Source: JBICHN01 sp043101845
GTDB lineage: Bacteria > Planctomycetota > Phycisphaerae > Phycisphaerales > UBA5793
Direction of reading: 5' to 3'
Assembly (NCBI GenBank): GCA_043101845.1
Contig: JBICHN010000002.1
Coordinates: 620,001 to 684,000 of the forward strand
DNA: 64,000 nt
Positions 16,826-25,134 of the stretch are shown piece by piece. Numbering within the stretch: the first letter of the stretch is position 1; each line of letters begins with the position of its first letter. The position numbers and the translations under genes were made by a program. Below the pieces are notes generated by a model. It was not told where the DNA came from and did not search any database. It saw only the letters and a list, made by a program, of their open reading frames with translations.

Positions 16826-17680
16826 ATGAGTCTGCGCCAGACCACAAATCTCACCCTCTGCCCTTACCTGACCCGGCTGGTTCTCGCGCTGACATTCATC
16901 TGGGTTGGCATACCGAAGTTCCAGACCTCGACCTACACCGGAGCCGACGCGGCGAAGCTTGTCGAGCTTGGCGTGGTCGCGGCTCCCGCCGGGCCGACGC
17001 CGATCACACCGGAACTGCCGCCGGACCCGGCGGATGAAGAGGGCGCCGCGGACGACGATGTCGATGAGACGGGGGACGAATCGCCGAACGGCGCCGCGCA
17101 ACCCGCCGATCCCGTTGATGATCCCGACCTCGATACGGGCGACGACATCGAGCCGCCGGCCGAAGCTGTGGTCGAAGAAGCCCTCGAGGAAGCGGTGGAG
17201 GAGGGCGATGAGCCTGACCCGATCGCTGTCCAGCCAAGCGACGACACCCAGGCGATCGCGCCAGTGGGCGAGGTCGAGGCGCTCGGGCTCTATCGCATCG
17301 CCATTATGCTCGATCGAGTTGGACATCCATTGCCACGACTCCTCGCGTGGGTCGCCGCCGTGACCGAACTGGTCGGTGGCGCCATGCTGCTCATCGGACT
17401 GTTGAGCCGAGTCTGGGGGCTCGGTCTCGCCATCGCCATGGGCTACGCGTTCTACCTTTCGAGCTGGCCCGTCATCTGGGACGCCATGGCGACCGTCGGC
17501 CCCGGTACGAACTGGTACGAAGCGCTCCGGTCGATCGAGTTCGGACGGCAACAGTCGATCTTGTGGCAGATAGCGCTCTTTGTGCTCGCGCTCAACATCT
17601 TCATCGGGGGGCCGGGTCCGATCAGTCTTGATCGACTTCTCTTCCGGGGCGGGCGCCGACACGAGGATGATGACGACTGA
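16826..17680 (+). CDS. DoxX-like membrane protein with a long acidic insert
   Basis: The 284-residue protein has a first helix (PYLTRLVLALTFIWVGIPKF, about 13-32) that matches DoxX/DoxD starts. An insert rich in Asp, Glu and Pro (about 60-150) follows, then three more helices with AAVTELVGGAMLLIGLLSR, the usual DoxX core motif. The family normally has four closely spaced helices and about 130-150 residues, so the acidic block between helices 1 and 2 is unusual. Some DoxX proteins take part in thiol or quinone-linked redox reactions; the substrate here is unknown. The stop overlaps the next start by one base (TGATG), so it is the first gene of a three-gene operon. Confidence 0.8.
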   Translation: MSLRQTTNLTLCPYLTRLVLALTFIWVGIPKFQTSTYTGADAAKLVELGVVAAPAGPTPITPELPPDPADEEGAADDDVDETGDESPNGAAQPADPVDDPDLDTGDDIEPPAEAVVEEALEEAVEEGDEPDPIAVQPSDDTQAIAPVGEVEALGLYRIAIMLDRVGHPLPRLLAWVAAVTELVGGAMLLIGLLSRVWGLGLAIAMGYAFYLSSWPVIWDAMATVGPGTNWYEALRSIEFGRQQSILWQIALFVLALNIFIGGPGPISLDRLLFRGGRRHEDDDD

Positions 17681-18792
17681 TGCCGGACGAGCGCGCCTCC
17701 ACCCCGGGGCCCTCGAAGCCCGCGACCTGGCGCGTGACCGAACGCGATCCGGATGAGTCGCCCGACCCGGCGGCGGAGTTGGCGCACGAACTTCGCGCGC
17801 TGGGCGCCGAAACGGCGACGCGTCGCCAGGTGAAGCAGGTCGCCCCGTGGGTCATCTCCGTCGGGTTCCATCTGCTCCTCGTCTTTGTCGGGTTTCTCAT
17901 TCCCTGGACGACCCAGTTGCTTCGCTCCGACGACCCGCCCCCGACGGCGATTGTCGCCGAGTTCGAATCACTGCGTCCGGTCGAACTCGTGACGCTCGAG
18001 GCGGGTGCAGCCGATACGGAGTTGACGAGATTTGAAGATCGCCGGCCTGAGATCGAGCCGGCGTCACCGACCGAGTTGCTGGCGGATATCACCGCCGACC
18101 CGACGAGCGTCATCGGGCCGAGTGTGGGTGATCCGATGGATGCGTTCGCCCCACGGGCCTCGGGGCTCGATGTCAGCTTTGGGGGCTTGCGCGGCACAAA
18201 CGCGCGAAACATCGTGTACATCGTCGACGCGTCCGGCTCGATGATCGCCTATCTGCCCATCGTGATCGATGAGTTGGTGCGCAGTATTGATCAACTCGCC
18301 GATACGCAGCGGTTCGCCGTCATCTTCTTTCAGCGGAACGATGCGATTCTTGTTCCGGCGCCGGGACAACCGCAGGATGCGGCGGCCCGCCGCCGCGCGC
18401 GGCCGCGTCTCATGCCGGCGACCGAACAGAACAAGCTTCATGTCTTCGAGTGGATCGATCTCGATCAGAAGAACATTCGCGCCGTGGGCAAGTCGAATCC
18501 GCTTGAGGCGCTCAAGCTTGCCCTCGACCAGATTGATCCCGCCCCCGATGTGGTCTTCATTCTGAGCACGAACATCACCGGCGTCGGCGAATTCGAGGTC
18601 GACCAGGGAGAATTATTCTCCATGATCCAGCGGATGAATCGCGGATCGCGAGGTGAGCCGCGCACGCTGATCAAGACCATTCAGTTCATCTACGACGACC
18701 CGCTCGACACGCTGCGCCTCATTGCGGAGCGCAACGGGGGCGCCGACGGATACCGCTTTCTTTCCCGGGAAGAACTGGGGCTCGGTCGATGA
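17680..18792 (+). CDS. VWA-domain protein with one N-terminal membrane helix
   Basis: The 370 residues begin with a charged cytoplasmic tail, then a single helix (WVISVGFHLLLVFVGFLIPW, about 57-76) and a Pro/Glu-rich linker. From about 172 a von Willebrand factor A domain starts with NIVYIVDASGSM. D183, S185 and S187 form the DxSxS metal site. VWA domains of this type bind a partner protein through a divalent metal. The start overlaps the doxX-like gene and the stop overlaps the TPR gene, indicating a tightly coupled operon. The domain is certain; the partner is not. Confidence 0.85.
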   Translation: MPDERASTPGPSKPATWRVTERDPDESPDPAAELAHELRALGAETATRRQVKQVAPWVISVGFHLLLVFVGFLIPWTTQLLRSDDPPPTAIVAEFESLRPVELVTLEAGAADTELTRFEDRRPEIEPASPTELLADITADPTSVIGPSVGDPMDAFAPRASGLDVSFGGLRGTNARNIVYIVDASGSMIAYLPIVIDELVRSIDQLADTQRFAVIFFQRNDAILVPAPGQPQDAAARRRARPRLMPATEQNKLHVFEWIDLDQKNIRAVGKSNPLEALKLALDQIDPAPDVVFILSTNITGVGEFEVDQGELFSMIQRMNRGSRGEPRTLIKTIQFIYDDPLDTLRLIAERNGGADGYRFLSREELGLGR

Positions 18793-19862
18793 CGCGCATC
18801 CGATTCGTCATGCTCTTATCAGTCCTGCTGGCGATCGGAGCGCCCGGCCTGGCGGACTCGGTTCGAATCGGACGGGTGACGGTGCCGGATGTCGAGGTTC
18901 TTGGAATCGGCGATGGCGTCGTTGTCTACCGCGTCGGGTTTCGCACGGAACAGCGGCCCATCGACGACACGCGACTTTACCTGGACGCGGTTCCGGAACT
19001 CGAGCGCGGCGAACGGCGCCTCGACGCGGTCGAACGCGATGAGGCGATCGCGATCTGGAGTTCGAGTCTCGAGACGATCGAAGACCCATGGCGCCGCGCG
19101 TGGGTGAATCACCGGCTCTCGAACGAACTCGATCGCGCGGGACGGTTTACCGAGGCCGCCGGCGCTTGGGCGCGGGTGGTGGCCGACGCGCCGGATGCCT
19201 GGTGGCTGACGACCTCGCCGCGCAGCGCTCCTGATCAACCCCGAAAATCGACCGCGGCGGCGGCGCTCGCCGACCTTCGGACCGCGCGGCAGGTCCTCGA
19301 CGACGAGATGCTCGTCGCGAGAATCGACGAGTTGCTCACGCAGGTCGAGCGCGTTCATGCGGCGGCGACGGAGTCGACCGACGATACGGACTTGGCGGCT
19401 GATCCCAACACCGAACCACTCGATGACACGCCGGCGGTTGAGGAAACCCCGCCGCCGACGACGGATCTCACCGAGGTCGAGGAGACGCGATCCCCTGACG
19501 ATCGCTCGGCGCCGCCGGTCGCCGCCATTCCTTCTCCCGCCGATGATGTCGATGCGCTGATCGCCGCCGGAGAATACCGTGAGGCGCGAATGCGCATCGA
19601 ACGACTCGTCGCCGACCCCGCCGACTACCCGATCGACCGGCTGCTCTTTCAGTACGGCCTCGTGCTCCGCGAATCGGGACAGTTTGAAGACGCCGCGATC
19701 CGCCTCATGCAGGCCGCGATTCTCTATCCATCGAGTAGCGTCGCCGCCGAAGCGCTTGAAGCGACGGCCAGTATTTACGAGACGCAATTCAAGAACACGA
19801 GGATTGCGGAGCGTTTGCGCGCACGAGCCCGGGAAGCGTCGGCCGCTCTTGAGCGGCGGTAG
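18789..19862 (+). CDS. Exported TPR-like repeat protein
   Basis: The start ATG 18789 overlaps the VWA gene stop by four bases (ATGA). A signal peptide (MTRIRFVMLLSVLLAIGAPGLA) precedes 335 residues. The N-terminal part has a short beta region (VRIGRVTVPDVEVLGIGDGVVVY). Helical repeats with TPR character follow: WVNHRLSNELDRAGRFTEAAGAWARV and LLFQYGLVLRESGQFEDAAIRL. A Thr/Pro/Glu linker (about 195-245) separates the two repeat blocks. It is probably a periplasmic scaffold for the two membrane proteins encoded before it. I do not recognise the family beyond the repeats. Confidence 0.72.
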   Translation: MTRIRFVMLLSVLLAIGAPGLADSVRIGRVTVPDVEVLGIGDGVVVYRVGFRTEQRPIDDTRLYLDAVPELERGERRLDAVERDEAIAIWSSSLETIEDPWRRAWVNHRLSNELDRAGRFTEAAGAWARVVADAPDAWWLTTSPRSAPDQPRKSTAAAALADLRTARQVLDDEMLVARIDELLTQVERVHAAATESTDDTDLAADPNTEPLDDTPAVEETPPPTTDLTEVEETRSPDDRSAPPVAAIPSPADDVDALIAAGEYREARMRIERLVADPADYPIDRLLFQYGLVLRESGQFEDAAIRLMQAAILYPSSSVAAEALEATASIYETQFKNTRIAERLRARAREASAALERR

Positions 19863-19888
19863 AGCGGTGCGATCTCGTCGCGCGCCGA

Positions 19889-20725
19889 CTACTCGTCAAG
19901 CGTGCCGATGGTCATTCCGTCGTACGACAGCCGAATGTCGTCGGGAAGCCGCGCTTCGAGGTCCGCGTGCTCGATGTCATGAGTGATGTGAATGAGTCGA
20001 GTCTGCACGGCGCCGATCCGCGTGGCTGCGTCGATCGCCTGATCGACGGTGAAGTGTGTCGGATGGTGTCGGTAGCGAAGCGCGTCGAGGATGAGCGTCT
20101 TGAGTCCGGTCAACCGCGGCCAGGTCTCGGGAGGGATCGCCGAGACATCTGTGCAGTACGCGAGCGGAAGCAGGGGGTCATCGTCGTCCGGCGCGACCGC
20201 GTCGAAGCGGAAACCGAGAATCGGCAATCGGCCATGCATGACACGCAGCGGCGTCACGCGCATCCCGAACAAATCAATCGGTCGATCGGGTTCGAGCGCG
20301 TTCGGAATGAGCGTCGCCACGAAGCTCGGGTTTACATTGTTCACCGCGTCGAAGATGTGGCGGTACACCCGGCGGATGTTCTCCATCGTTCGGGGCTCGG
20401 CGTAGATGTTGATCGGCGCCTCCATCACGGCGTTGAACCGTCGCACTTCATCGAGTCCGAAGATGTGATCGACATGATGGTGAGTAAAGAGAATCGCATC
20501 ACAGCGACGAATGTCGTAGTGCAGCGCCTGCTGTCGCAGGTCCGGCGCCGTGTCGAGCAGAATCACGCGGTGCTCTCCGCGCGGATCGAAGAACTCGACC
20601 ATCGCCGAGGTGCGGAGCCGGCGATCGCGCGGGTCGTCAGACCGGCAGACGCGACAATCGCATCCAATAACGGGCACCCCGGCGCTGGTGCCCGAACCGA
20701 GGATGGTGAGCCGTGAACGAGTCAC
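19889..20725 (-). CDS. PhnP-like metallo-beta-lactamase-fold hydrolase
   Basis: I chose GTG 20725, which puts the fold start (RLTILGSGTSAGVPVIGC) at residue 5; a TTG 39 bases upstream is possible. The 278 residues contain GCDCRVC at 21-27, the structural zinc cysteines of the PhnP group. The metal motif H82-x-H84-x-D86-H87 (THHHVDH) follows, as do later ligands in MHGRLPILGFRF and THDIEH. PhnP is a cyclic phosphodiesterase in phosphonate use. No other phn gene is nearby, so the substrate here may be another cyclic phosphodiester. Confidence 0.85.
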   Translation of the reverse strand: MTRSRLTILGSGTSAGVPVIGCDCRVCRSDDPRDRRLRTSAMVEFFDPRGEHRVILLDTAPDLRQQALHYDIRRCDAILFTHHHVDHIFGLDEVRRFNAVMEAPINIYAEPRTMENIRRVYRHIFDAVNNVNPSFVATLIPNALEPDRPIDLFGMRVTPLRVMHGRLPILGFRFDAVAPDDDDPLLPLAYCTDVSAIPPETWPRLTGLKTLILDALRYRHHPTHFTVDQAIDAATRIGAVQTRLIHITHDIEHADLEARLPDDIRLSYDGMTIGTLDE

Positions 20726-20782
20726 GGCGGATGGTAGCGGGGCGGAGCCCGTACGCAGGGCCAAGGTCTATGCTGTGAGGTG

Positions 20783-21598
20783 ATGACGCACTCCATCCAT
20801 GAGGCGACACTCGATCTCACCGTCGTGGCGCCGGCTCATAACGAAGAAGCGAACATCCGTCCCCTCGTGGAGGAGATCGGTGCGGCGCTCGAACCGCTTG
20901 GCCGGCCGTTTGAATTCATTCTCGTCGATGACGGGTCAACCGACCGGACGGGCGCGTTGGCGCTCGAACTCGCCCGCGATCGTGACTGGATGCGGCTGCT
21001 GCGGATGGTCGACACGCCCCCCGGACGCGGGCATGGTCAGTCCGCAGCATTCCGCGCGGGTTTTCTCGCCGCACGCGGTCGACTCATCGCCGTGCTTGAC
21101 GCCGATCTGCAGAACGATCCGGCGGACATTCCCGAGCTCCTGCGCGTCATGGAGGAGGTCGACGCGGACCTGGCGCAGGGCGATCGATCGCATGCGCGGC
21201 GAGATTCGATCGGACGCCGCGCCGCGAGCTCCGTCGGTCGCGCCGTCCGCCGGTGGTTGCTCGCGGACACGATCCGCGATACCGGGTGTTCACTGCGCGT
21301 CATGCGGCGTGAGATCGCCCTTGCGATTCCACTCGAGTTCCGTGGCATGCATCGGTTCATCCCGGTGACGGCGCGGGAACTCGGCTACTCCGTCGTCGAG
21401 GTCCCGGTGAATCACCGTCCCCGTGTCGCGGGTGAAGCAAAATACGGCGTCTTCAATCGCGCGATTCCCGGCTTCGTGGATTGTCTGGCGGTGCGGTGGA
21501 TGCGTCATCGGCGGCGACCGACGCTCGCGAAAGACCTTCTCATCGAGCGGACAGAATCGCCGCGGGCGATCGAGGTCGATTCAGCGTCTTCGTCGTAG
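20783..21598 (+). CDS. Family 2 glycosyltransferase (dolichol-phosphate mannosyltransferase-like)
   Basis: The start is ATG 20783; a GTG lies one codon before it. The 271-residue GT-A protein has VVAPAHNEEANI, the nucleotide-sugar site LVDDGSTD (D49, D50), the metal motif DADLQND (D106, D108), and the acceptor-side elements DTGCSLRVMRRE and KYG. These are features of the DPM1/ArnC type, which moves a sugar to a polyprenyl phosphate. No membrane helices follow, so it resembles the short soluble DPM1 form. A possible -10 box TATGCT lies about 10 bases upstream of the start. Confidence 0.88.
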   Translation: MTHSIHEATLDLTVVAPAHNEEANIRPLVEEIGAALEPLGRPFEFILVDDGSTDRTGALALELARDRDWMRLLRMVDTPPGRGHGQSAAFRAGFLAARGRLIAVLDADLQNDPADIPELLRVMEEVDADLAQGDRSHARRDSIGRRAASSVGRAVRRWLLADTIRDTGCSLRVMRREIALAIPLEFRGMHRFIPVTARELGYSVVEVPVNHRPRVAGEAKYGVFNRAIPGFVDCLAVRWMRHRRRPTLAKDLLIERTESPRAIEVDSASSS

Positions 21599-21606
21599 CG
21601 TCGAAG

Positions 21607-22032
21607 TCAGGCGAGGAAGCGAATCGTGATCGGATATCGCACATACTCGCCCTGATTCGCCCGGATCGCGTTGACGATCGAGACCACGAGCGCGAGCACA
21701 TAGACGACCATTGCGCTCAGCACGCCGAGGCCACACATTGGCACGAGCAGCGCGCTCAGTGTGTACCAGATCGCCAGGGAGATCTGAAAGTTGATCACCT
21801 CGCGACCATGGTCATCGATGAAGGGTGACTCGTCCCGCTTCGTGAGCCACAAGACCAGACTCACGATGAATCCGACGAGTGGCAGACCGACATGGTTGCC
21901 AAGGACGCAGACATGCATGAAGGTTGAATAGAGCCGGTCGTCCGCCGTCGCGTCCGGATCAACGACCCGGGACCCGCCAGGGTCATTGGTGGATCGTTCT
22001 GTGTCGACTCCATATGGCATGCTGGCATTCAT
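21607..22032 (-). CDS. DUF4870 membrane protein
   Basis: ATG 22032 is preceded by GGAG at eight bases and gives 141 residues. The motif HVCVLGNHVGLPLVGFIVSLVLWLTKRDESPFIDDHGREVINFQISL is split across two helices and is the signature of DUF4870 (Tic20-like) proteins. Two more helices follow, then a QGEYVRYPITIRF tail. These small membrane proteins are widespread and of unknown function. It ends nine bases from the convergent glycosyltransferase gene. Confidence 0.85.
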   Translation of the reverse strand: MNASMPYGVDTERSTNDPGGSRVVDPDATADDRLYSTFMHVCVLGNHVGLPLVGFIVSLVLWLTKRDESPFIDDHGREVINFQISLAIWYTLSALLVPMCGLGVLSAMVVYVLALVVSIVNAIRANQGEYVRYPITIRFLA

Positions 22033-22135
22033 TCGACGATCTCCAGTCAATTCCTTGTTCGGAAATCGCCGAAGATCGTTTCAGGCGAGGCTTTGGTTTG
22101 TCCCTCCCCGCGGGTCTCTCTAACCTCACCCACTC

Positions 22136-22750
22136 ATGAGCGCGGCGTCAAGCGGACATCCCGGCCTCCTGCTCGTCATTTCCGGCCCGTCCGGGGTCGG
22201 AAAGACGACGATCACTCGCGCGATCACCGAGCGATTCGACGCCGTTTTCTCGGTCTCGGCGACGACCCGTCCGAAAACCGCGGCCGATGTCGAGGGGCGG
22301 GATTACTTCTTCCAGTCGCCGGACGAGTTTCAGCGAAAGATCGAGCAAGGCGAGTTTCTGGAGCATGCGAATGTCTTCGGACGCTGCTACGGGACGCCCC
22401 GCGGCCCGGTGGAAGCCTCGCTCGCCAAGGGTCGGGTCGTCGTCCTCGAGATCGATGTTCAGGGCGCCCTGCAGGTGCGGCGATCCATGCCCGACGCCTT
22501 CATGATCTTCATCCTGCCCCCGGACGAGACGACGCTCGAGCGAAGACTTCGCACCCGGGCTCGCGATTCCGAAGAGGACATGCAGCGACGACTCGGTGAG
22601 GCGCGGAAGGAGATTTCGGTCGCCCGGGATTCCGGCGCGTACGACCGACTCATCATCAACGAGACCCTGGAACAGGCGATCGCCGAGACGACCTCGGAGA
22701 TCGAGGCTGAACTCGAGCGCCGCCGAGCCGCGGCGTCGCGTACCGGCTGA
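22136..22750 (+). CDS. gmk: Guanylate kinase
   Basis: The 204-residue protein converts GMP and ATP to GDP and ADP. It has the P-loop GPSGVGKTT (17-25), the GMP-binding segment SATTRPKTAADVEGRDYFF, FLEHANVFGRCYGTPR, the VVLEIDVQGALQVR strand, and the lid RLRTRARDSEEDMQRRL. Length and motif order match bacterial Gmk. The ATG at 22136 lies just after the promoter-sized gap from the divergent DUF4870 gene. The 3' end is eight bases from a convergent pseudopilin-like gene. rpoZ, often next to gmk, is absent. Confidence 0.96.
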   Translation: MSAASSGHPGLLLVISGPSGVGKTTITRAITERFDAVFSVSATTRPKTAADVEGRDYFFQSPDEFQRKIEQGEFLEHANVFGRCYGTPRGPVEASLAKGRVVVLEIDVQGALQVRRSMPDAFMIFILPPDETTLERRLRTRARDSEEDMQRRLGEARKEISVARDSGAYDRLIINETLEQAIAETTSEIEAELERRRAAASRTG

Positions 22751-22758
22751 TCAACGGC

Positions 22759-23592
22759 TTAGTTGCCCCGTCTCGCCTGTTCGAAGAAGAGCACGGTGTG
22801 CTTGCCCGTGTACGGCTTCTCCGGATCGAAGTCGATCATGCTCGCGTGGCCGTCGATGAAGGCCATCGCGTGTCGACCCACCTTTCCATGATGCGAGATC
22901 GGGGGCGCCTTGCGCTTGACGATGTGAAAGTCCGCGGGGTCATCCCAGAATGAAACGAACTGACTCGCATAAGTAAGTCGCGCCCGGCGGAAGAGCCGCT
23001 CGCCTTCTTCGATGTCGTCGATCGGGTTGGCGAACTCGTCGTAGCTGAAGTTTGAGCCGCCGTACCAGTTCAGATTGAAGAGATAGCTCGTCCCCGTCGC
23101 GTAGTAACAGCTGCGACCCTCGTAGACCTCGTCGTTGAACCAGTTCTGCTGGTAGTTGTAGCTGCGGTCCGCCGGGCATTCGAAGATCGGATAATTCCAC
23201 TTGTCCGGATCGGCGAGTTCCGAATTCGGGTTCGTGCGATCGGGGAGCGGGAGATTCGGATGCGCATAGGGATTGAGCGGACGATCTTCGGGCCGCACGG
23301 CGTAGCTCAGCATGCCGCCCTGTTCAGGGAAGCGCCCGCCATGGTTGTAGTTCGCGAGGAGTCGCTGTGAGTACGGCCAGGCGATCGGGAAGTCGTCGTT
23401 GTGATCGTCCTGAAACATCGCCGTCGCGACGGAGATCTGGTGGAGTTGATTGAGACACTGTCCCATTCGCGCAGCCTCACGCGCACGGGAGAGCGCCGGG
23501 AGCAACAGCCCGATGAGCAGCGCAATGATCGAAATGACAACGAGAAGCTCGATGAGCGTGAACGCGTTACGCGTTGGAGTCGTTCGGCGCAT
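22759..23592 (-). CDS. Prepilin-leader (type II secretion pseudopilin-like) protein
   Basis: The 277 residues begin with a basic leader and FTLIELLVVISIIALLIG, the site for prepilin peptidase and N-methylation, continued by LLLPALSRAREAAR. This is the typical Planctomycetota pseudopilin N-terminus. The body has several aromatic segments and a cysteine pair region (FECPADRSYNYQ). It ends with a conserved GRHAMAFIDGHASMIDFD block, resembling the DGH tail of the DUF1559/H-X9-DG group. Such proteins exist in dozens of copies per genome and are thought to be exported surface proteins. A second member lies at 46.9 kb. Confidence 0.88.
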   Translation of the reverse strand: MRRTTPTRNAFTLIELLVVISIIALLIGLLLPALSRAREAARMGQCLNQLHQISVATAMFQDDHNDDFPIAWPYSQRLLANYNHGGRFPEQGGMLSYAVRPEDRPLNPYAHPNLPLPDRTNPNSELADPDKWNYPIFECPADRSYNYQQNWFNDEVYEGRSCYYATGTSYLFNLNWYGGSNFSYDEFANPIDDIEEGERLFRRARLTYASQFVSFWDDPADFHIVKRKAPPISHHGKVGRHAMAFIDGHASMIDFDPEKPYTGKHTVLFFEQARRGN

Positions 23593-23965
23593 AGCAGTAT
23601 TCCCCGTTCGAGCGCGCGAAGGCCGCGCGGCGTACGCCCGCTCGATCGATTAAGAATATCAGCATCGGGGCGGCTTGAGGGGTTCTGCGAATAGAACTCT
23701 TCGCCTGAAGCACGACGCCTCGCCGGTCGGGCGAGGCGTCGGATTCGTTCCGGGTTGAACCCAAGGCGACGCCGGCGGGCGTTCTGAAACGCGGCCGATC
23801 TCTCCTTCGGGGCCCGCGCTCCTGATCGCGGCGGATTCTGTTCGCCGGCTCCGGCCGCCTGCGGTCCAACCCGGGACGATCGCCGTGGCGGCGATCAATG
23901 ATCCTAACCTACCGGATTTCCGCCGCGGCCGCAAGACGCCCGCCCCGGTTCACGTCGCTGCTTTG
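23593..23965. other. Intergenic region with a GC-rich hairpin
   Basis: No gene can be supported in these 373 bases. A strong hairpin at 23713-23739 is described separately. The part next to 23592 presumably contains the promoter of the pseudopilin-like gene; no clear -35/-10 pair was recognised. Confidence 0.5.
23713..23739 (-). terminator. GC-rich hairpin, possible terminator of the SurA-like gene
   Basis: GACGCCTCGCC (23713-23723) and GGCGAGGCGTC (23729-23739) form a perfect 11-bp stem with a five-base loop. It lies 227 bases beyond the stop of the minus-strand SurA-like gene. There is no long T tract on either side. A hairpin with the same CGCCTCGCC core lies at 59.95 kb. Confidence 0.45.
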
Positions 23966-24973
23966 TCACAACTCTCCGTCCCGGCGCCGGTTCCAACTTC
24001 GTGCAAGGGACGGCTGAAGCACCACCACATCCACTTCGCCCAGAATCTCGCGCACGAGGCCGTCCATCAGGAATCGTTCACGACTGAGCCGTGCGGCCTG
24101 CTCGAGTTCGCCGCGAACTTGTGCGAGTGGCGTGTCGTCGGCCGGAATGACACGCGCCAACTCGACAAACGCGAATCCGTTTTCGATCGGAAGAATCGCG
24201 GAGGCCTCGCCCGGCTGCAGGTCAGCGAGTATCTGACGGATCGCCGCCGGGTAGCGCGGATCGATCGGAGAGAGCGGTTCAAGGAGGCCGCCGCGGGCGG
24301 CGCTCGTGTCGGTGCTCGATTCGACCGCCACATCACCGAAGGGTTCCCCCGACTGAACCCGATCCCACGCTTCGCGCGTCGACTGACGATCGACGCCGGT
24401 AAAGAGACGGACCTGGTAGCGCGGACCATACCGGAGCGCGTACTCGGCTTCGACATCCGTTTCGGTGAGCTCGACCGCGTCACGAACGAGCGCCCTCAAC
24501 ATCGCGTTGCGCCTCAGAAGCATGTCGAATCGGGCGGAGCCAAGATCGCGTCGTCGACGAAGCTCCTCGAGCAGCCGGACCGCCTCATCGAGATTCGACG
24601 AAAGCGTGTCGAGCAGAATGCGCTGTTCATCGTCAAGATCCCGTTCAGTCAGCTCGAGGCCGCGGTCTTGAAGTCGCCGGCGTAACGCCCGGTCGAGGAT
24701 GACTTCCTCGAGAATGAGTCCGCCCGCCGTTTCGTACACCAGATCATCGAGCTGCGCGGACCGGACCGCCCGGCCATCGACCAGAGCGAGGGGCCGGTCA
24801 CCGGACGGATTCCTGGCCGACATTTCGGTCGCGGAATCGCGGGACGCCATGCTCGGAACGGTGTCGGACGAGCCGCCACAACCGCCCTGAAGGATCGCGA
24901 TCGCTCCCGCAGCCAGGATGGCGGGAACCGAGGCGGCGCGACCGCGTACGATTGAGAGTCGGGAGCCATGCAT
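23966..24973 (-). CDS. SurA-like PPIC-type peptidyl-prolyl isomerase lipoprotein
   Basis: The 335-residue protein starts at ATG 24973. A basic N-terminus and helix end in the lipobox LQGGC. A helical SurA-like chaperone region follows (ETAGGLILEEVILDRALRRR and the DIRxx helices to about 190). A parvulin-like domain comes after it, with YQVRLFTGVDRQSTREAW, GEPFGDVAVESSTDTSAARGG and LQPGEASAILPIENGFAFVEL. Such proteins help outer-membrane or exported proteins to fold. The catalytic-looking part is shorter and less conserved than in classical parvulins, so it may work mainly as a chaperone. Confidence 0.8.
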   Translation of the reverse strand: MHGSRLSIVRGRAASVPAILAAGAIAILQGGCGGSSDTVPSMASRDSATEMSARNPSGDRPLALVDGRAVRSAQLDDLVYETAGGLILEEVILDRALRRRLQDRGLELTERDLDDEQRILLDTLSSNLDEAVRLLEELRRRRDLGSARFDMLLRRNAMLRALVRDAVELTETDVEAEYALRYGPRYQVRLFTGVDRQSTREAWDRVQSGEPFGDVAVESSTDTSAARGGLLEPLSPIDPRYPAAIRQILADLQPGEASAILPIENGFAFVELARVIPADDTPLAQVRGELEQAARLSRERFLMDGLVREILGEVDVVVLQPSLARSWNRRRDGEL

Positions 24974-25134
24974 AGGCTTGTATGACAGCGGCCCCGGTGT
25001 CGTCAGTCAATGCGGGGGCGAACAGCACAGTCGCCGACGCAGGACTCACGACGGGTCGGCCCGCCTCGCGCGGGACCGACGCCGCCCCGCCGCCCGACCT
25101 GGTGGTTCATGAATCATGACTGAGGACGATCGGT

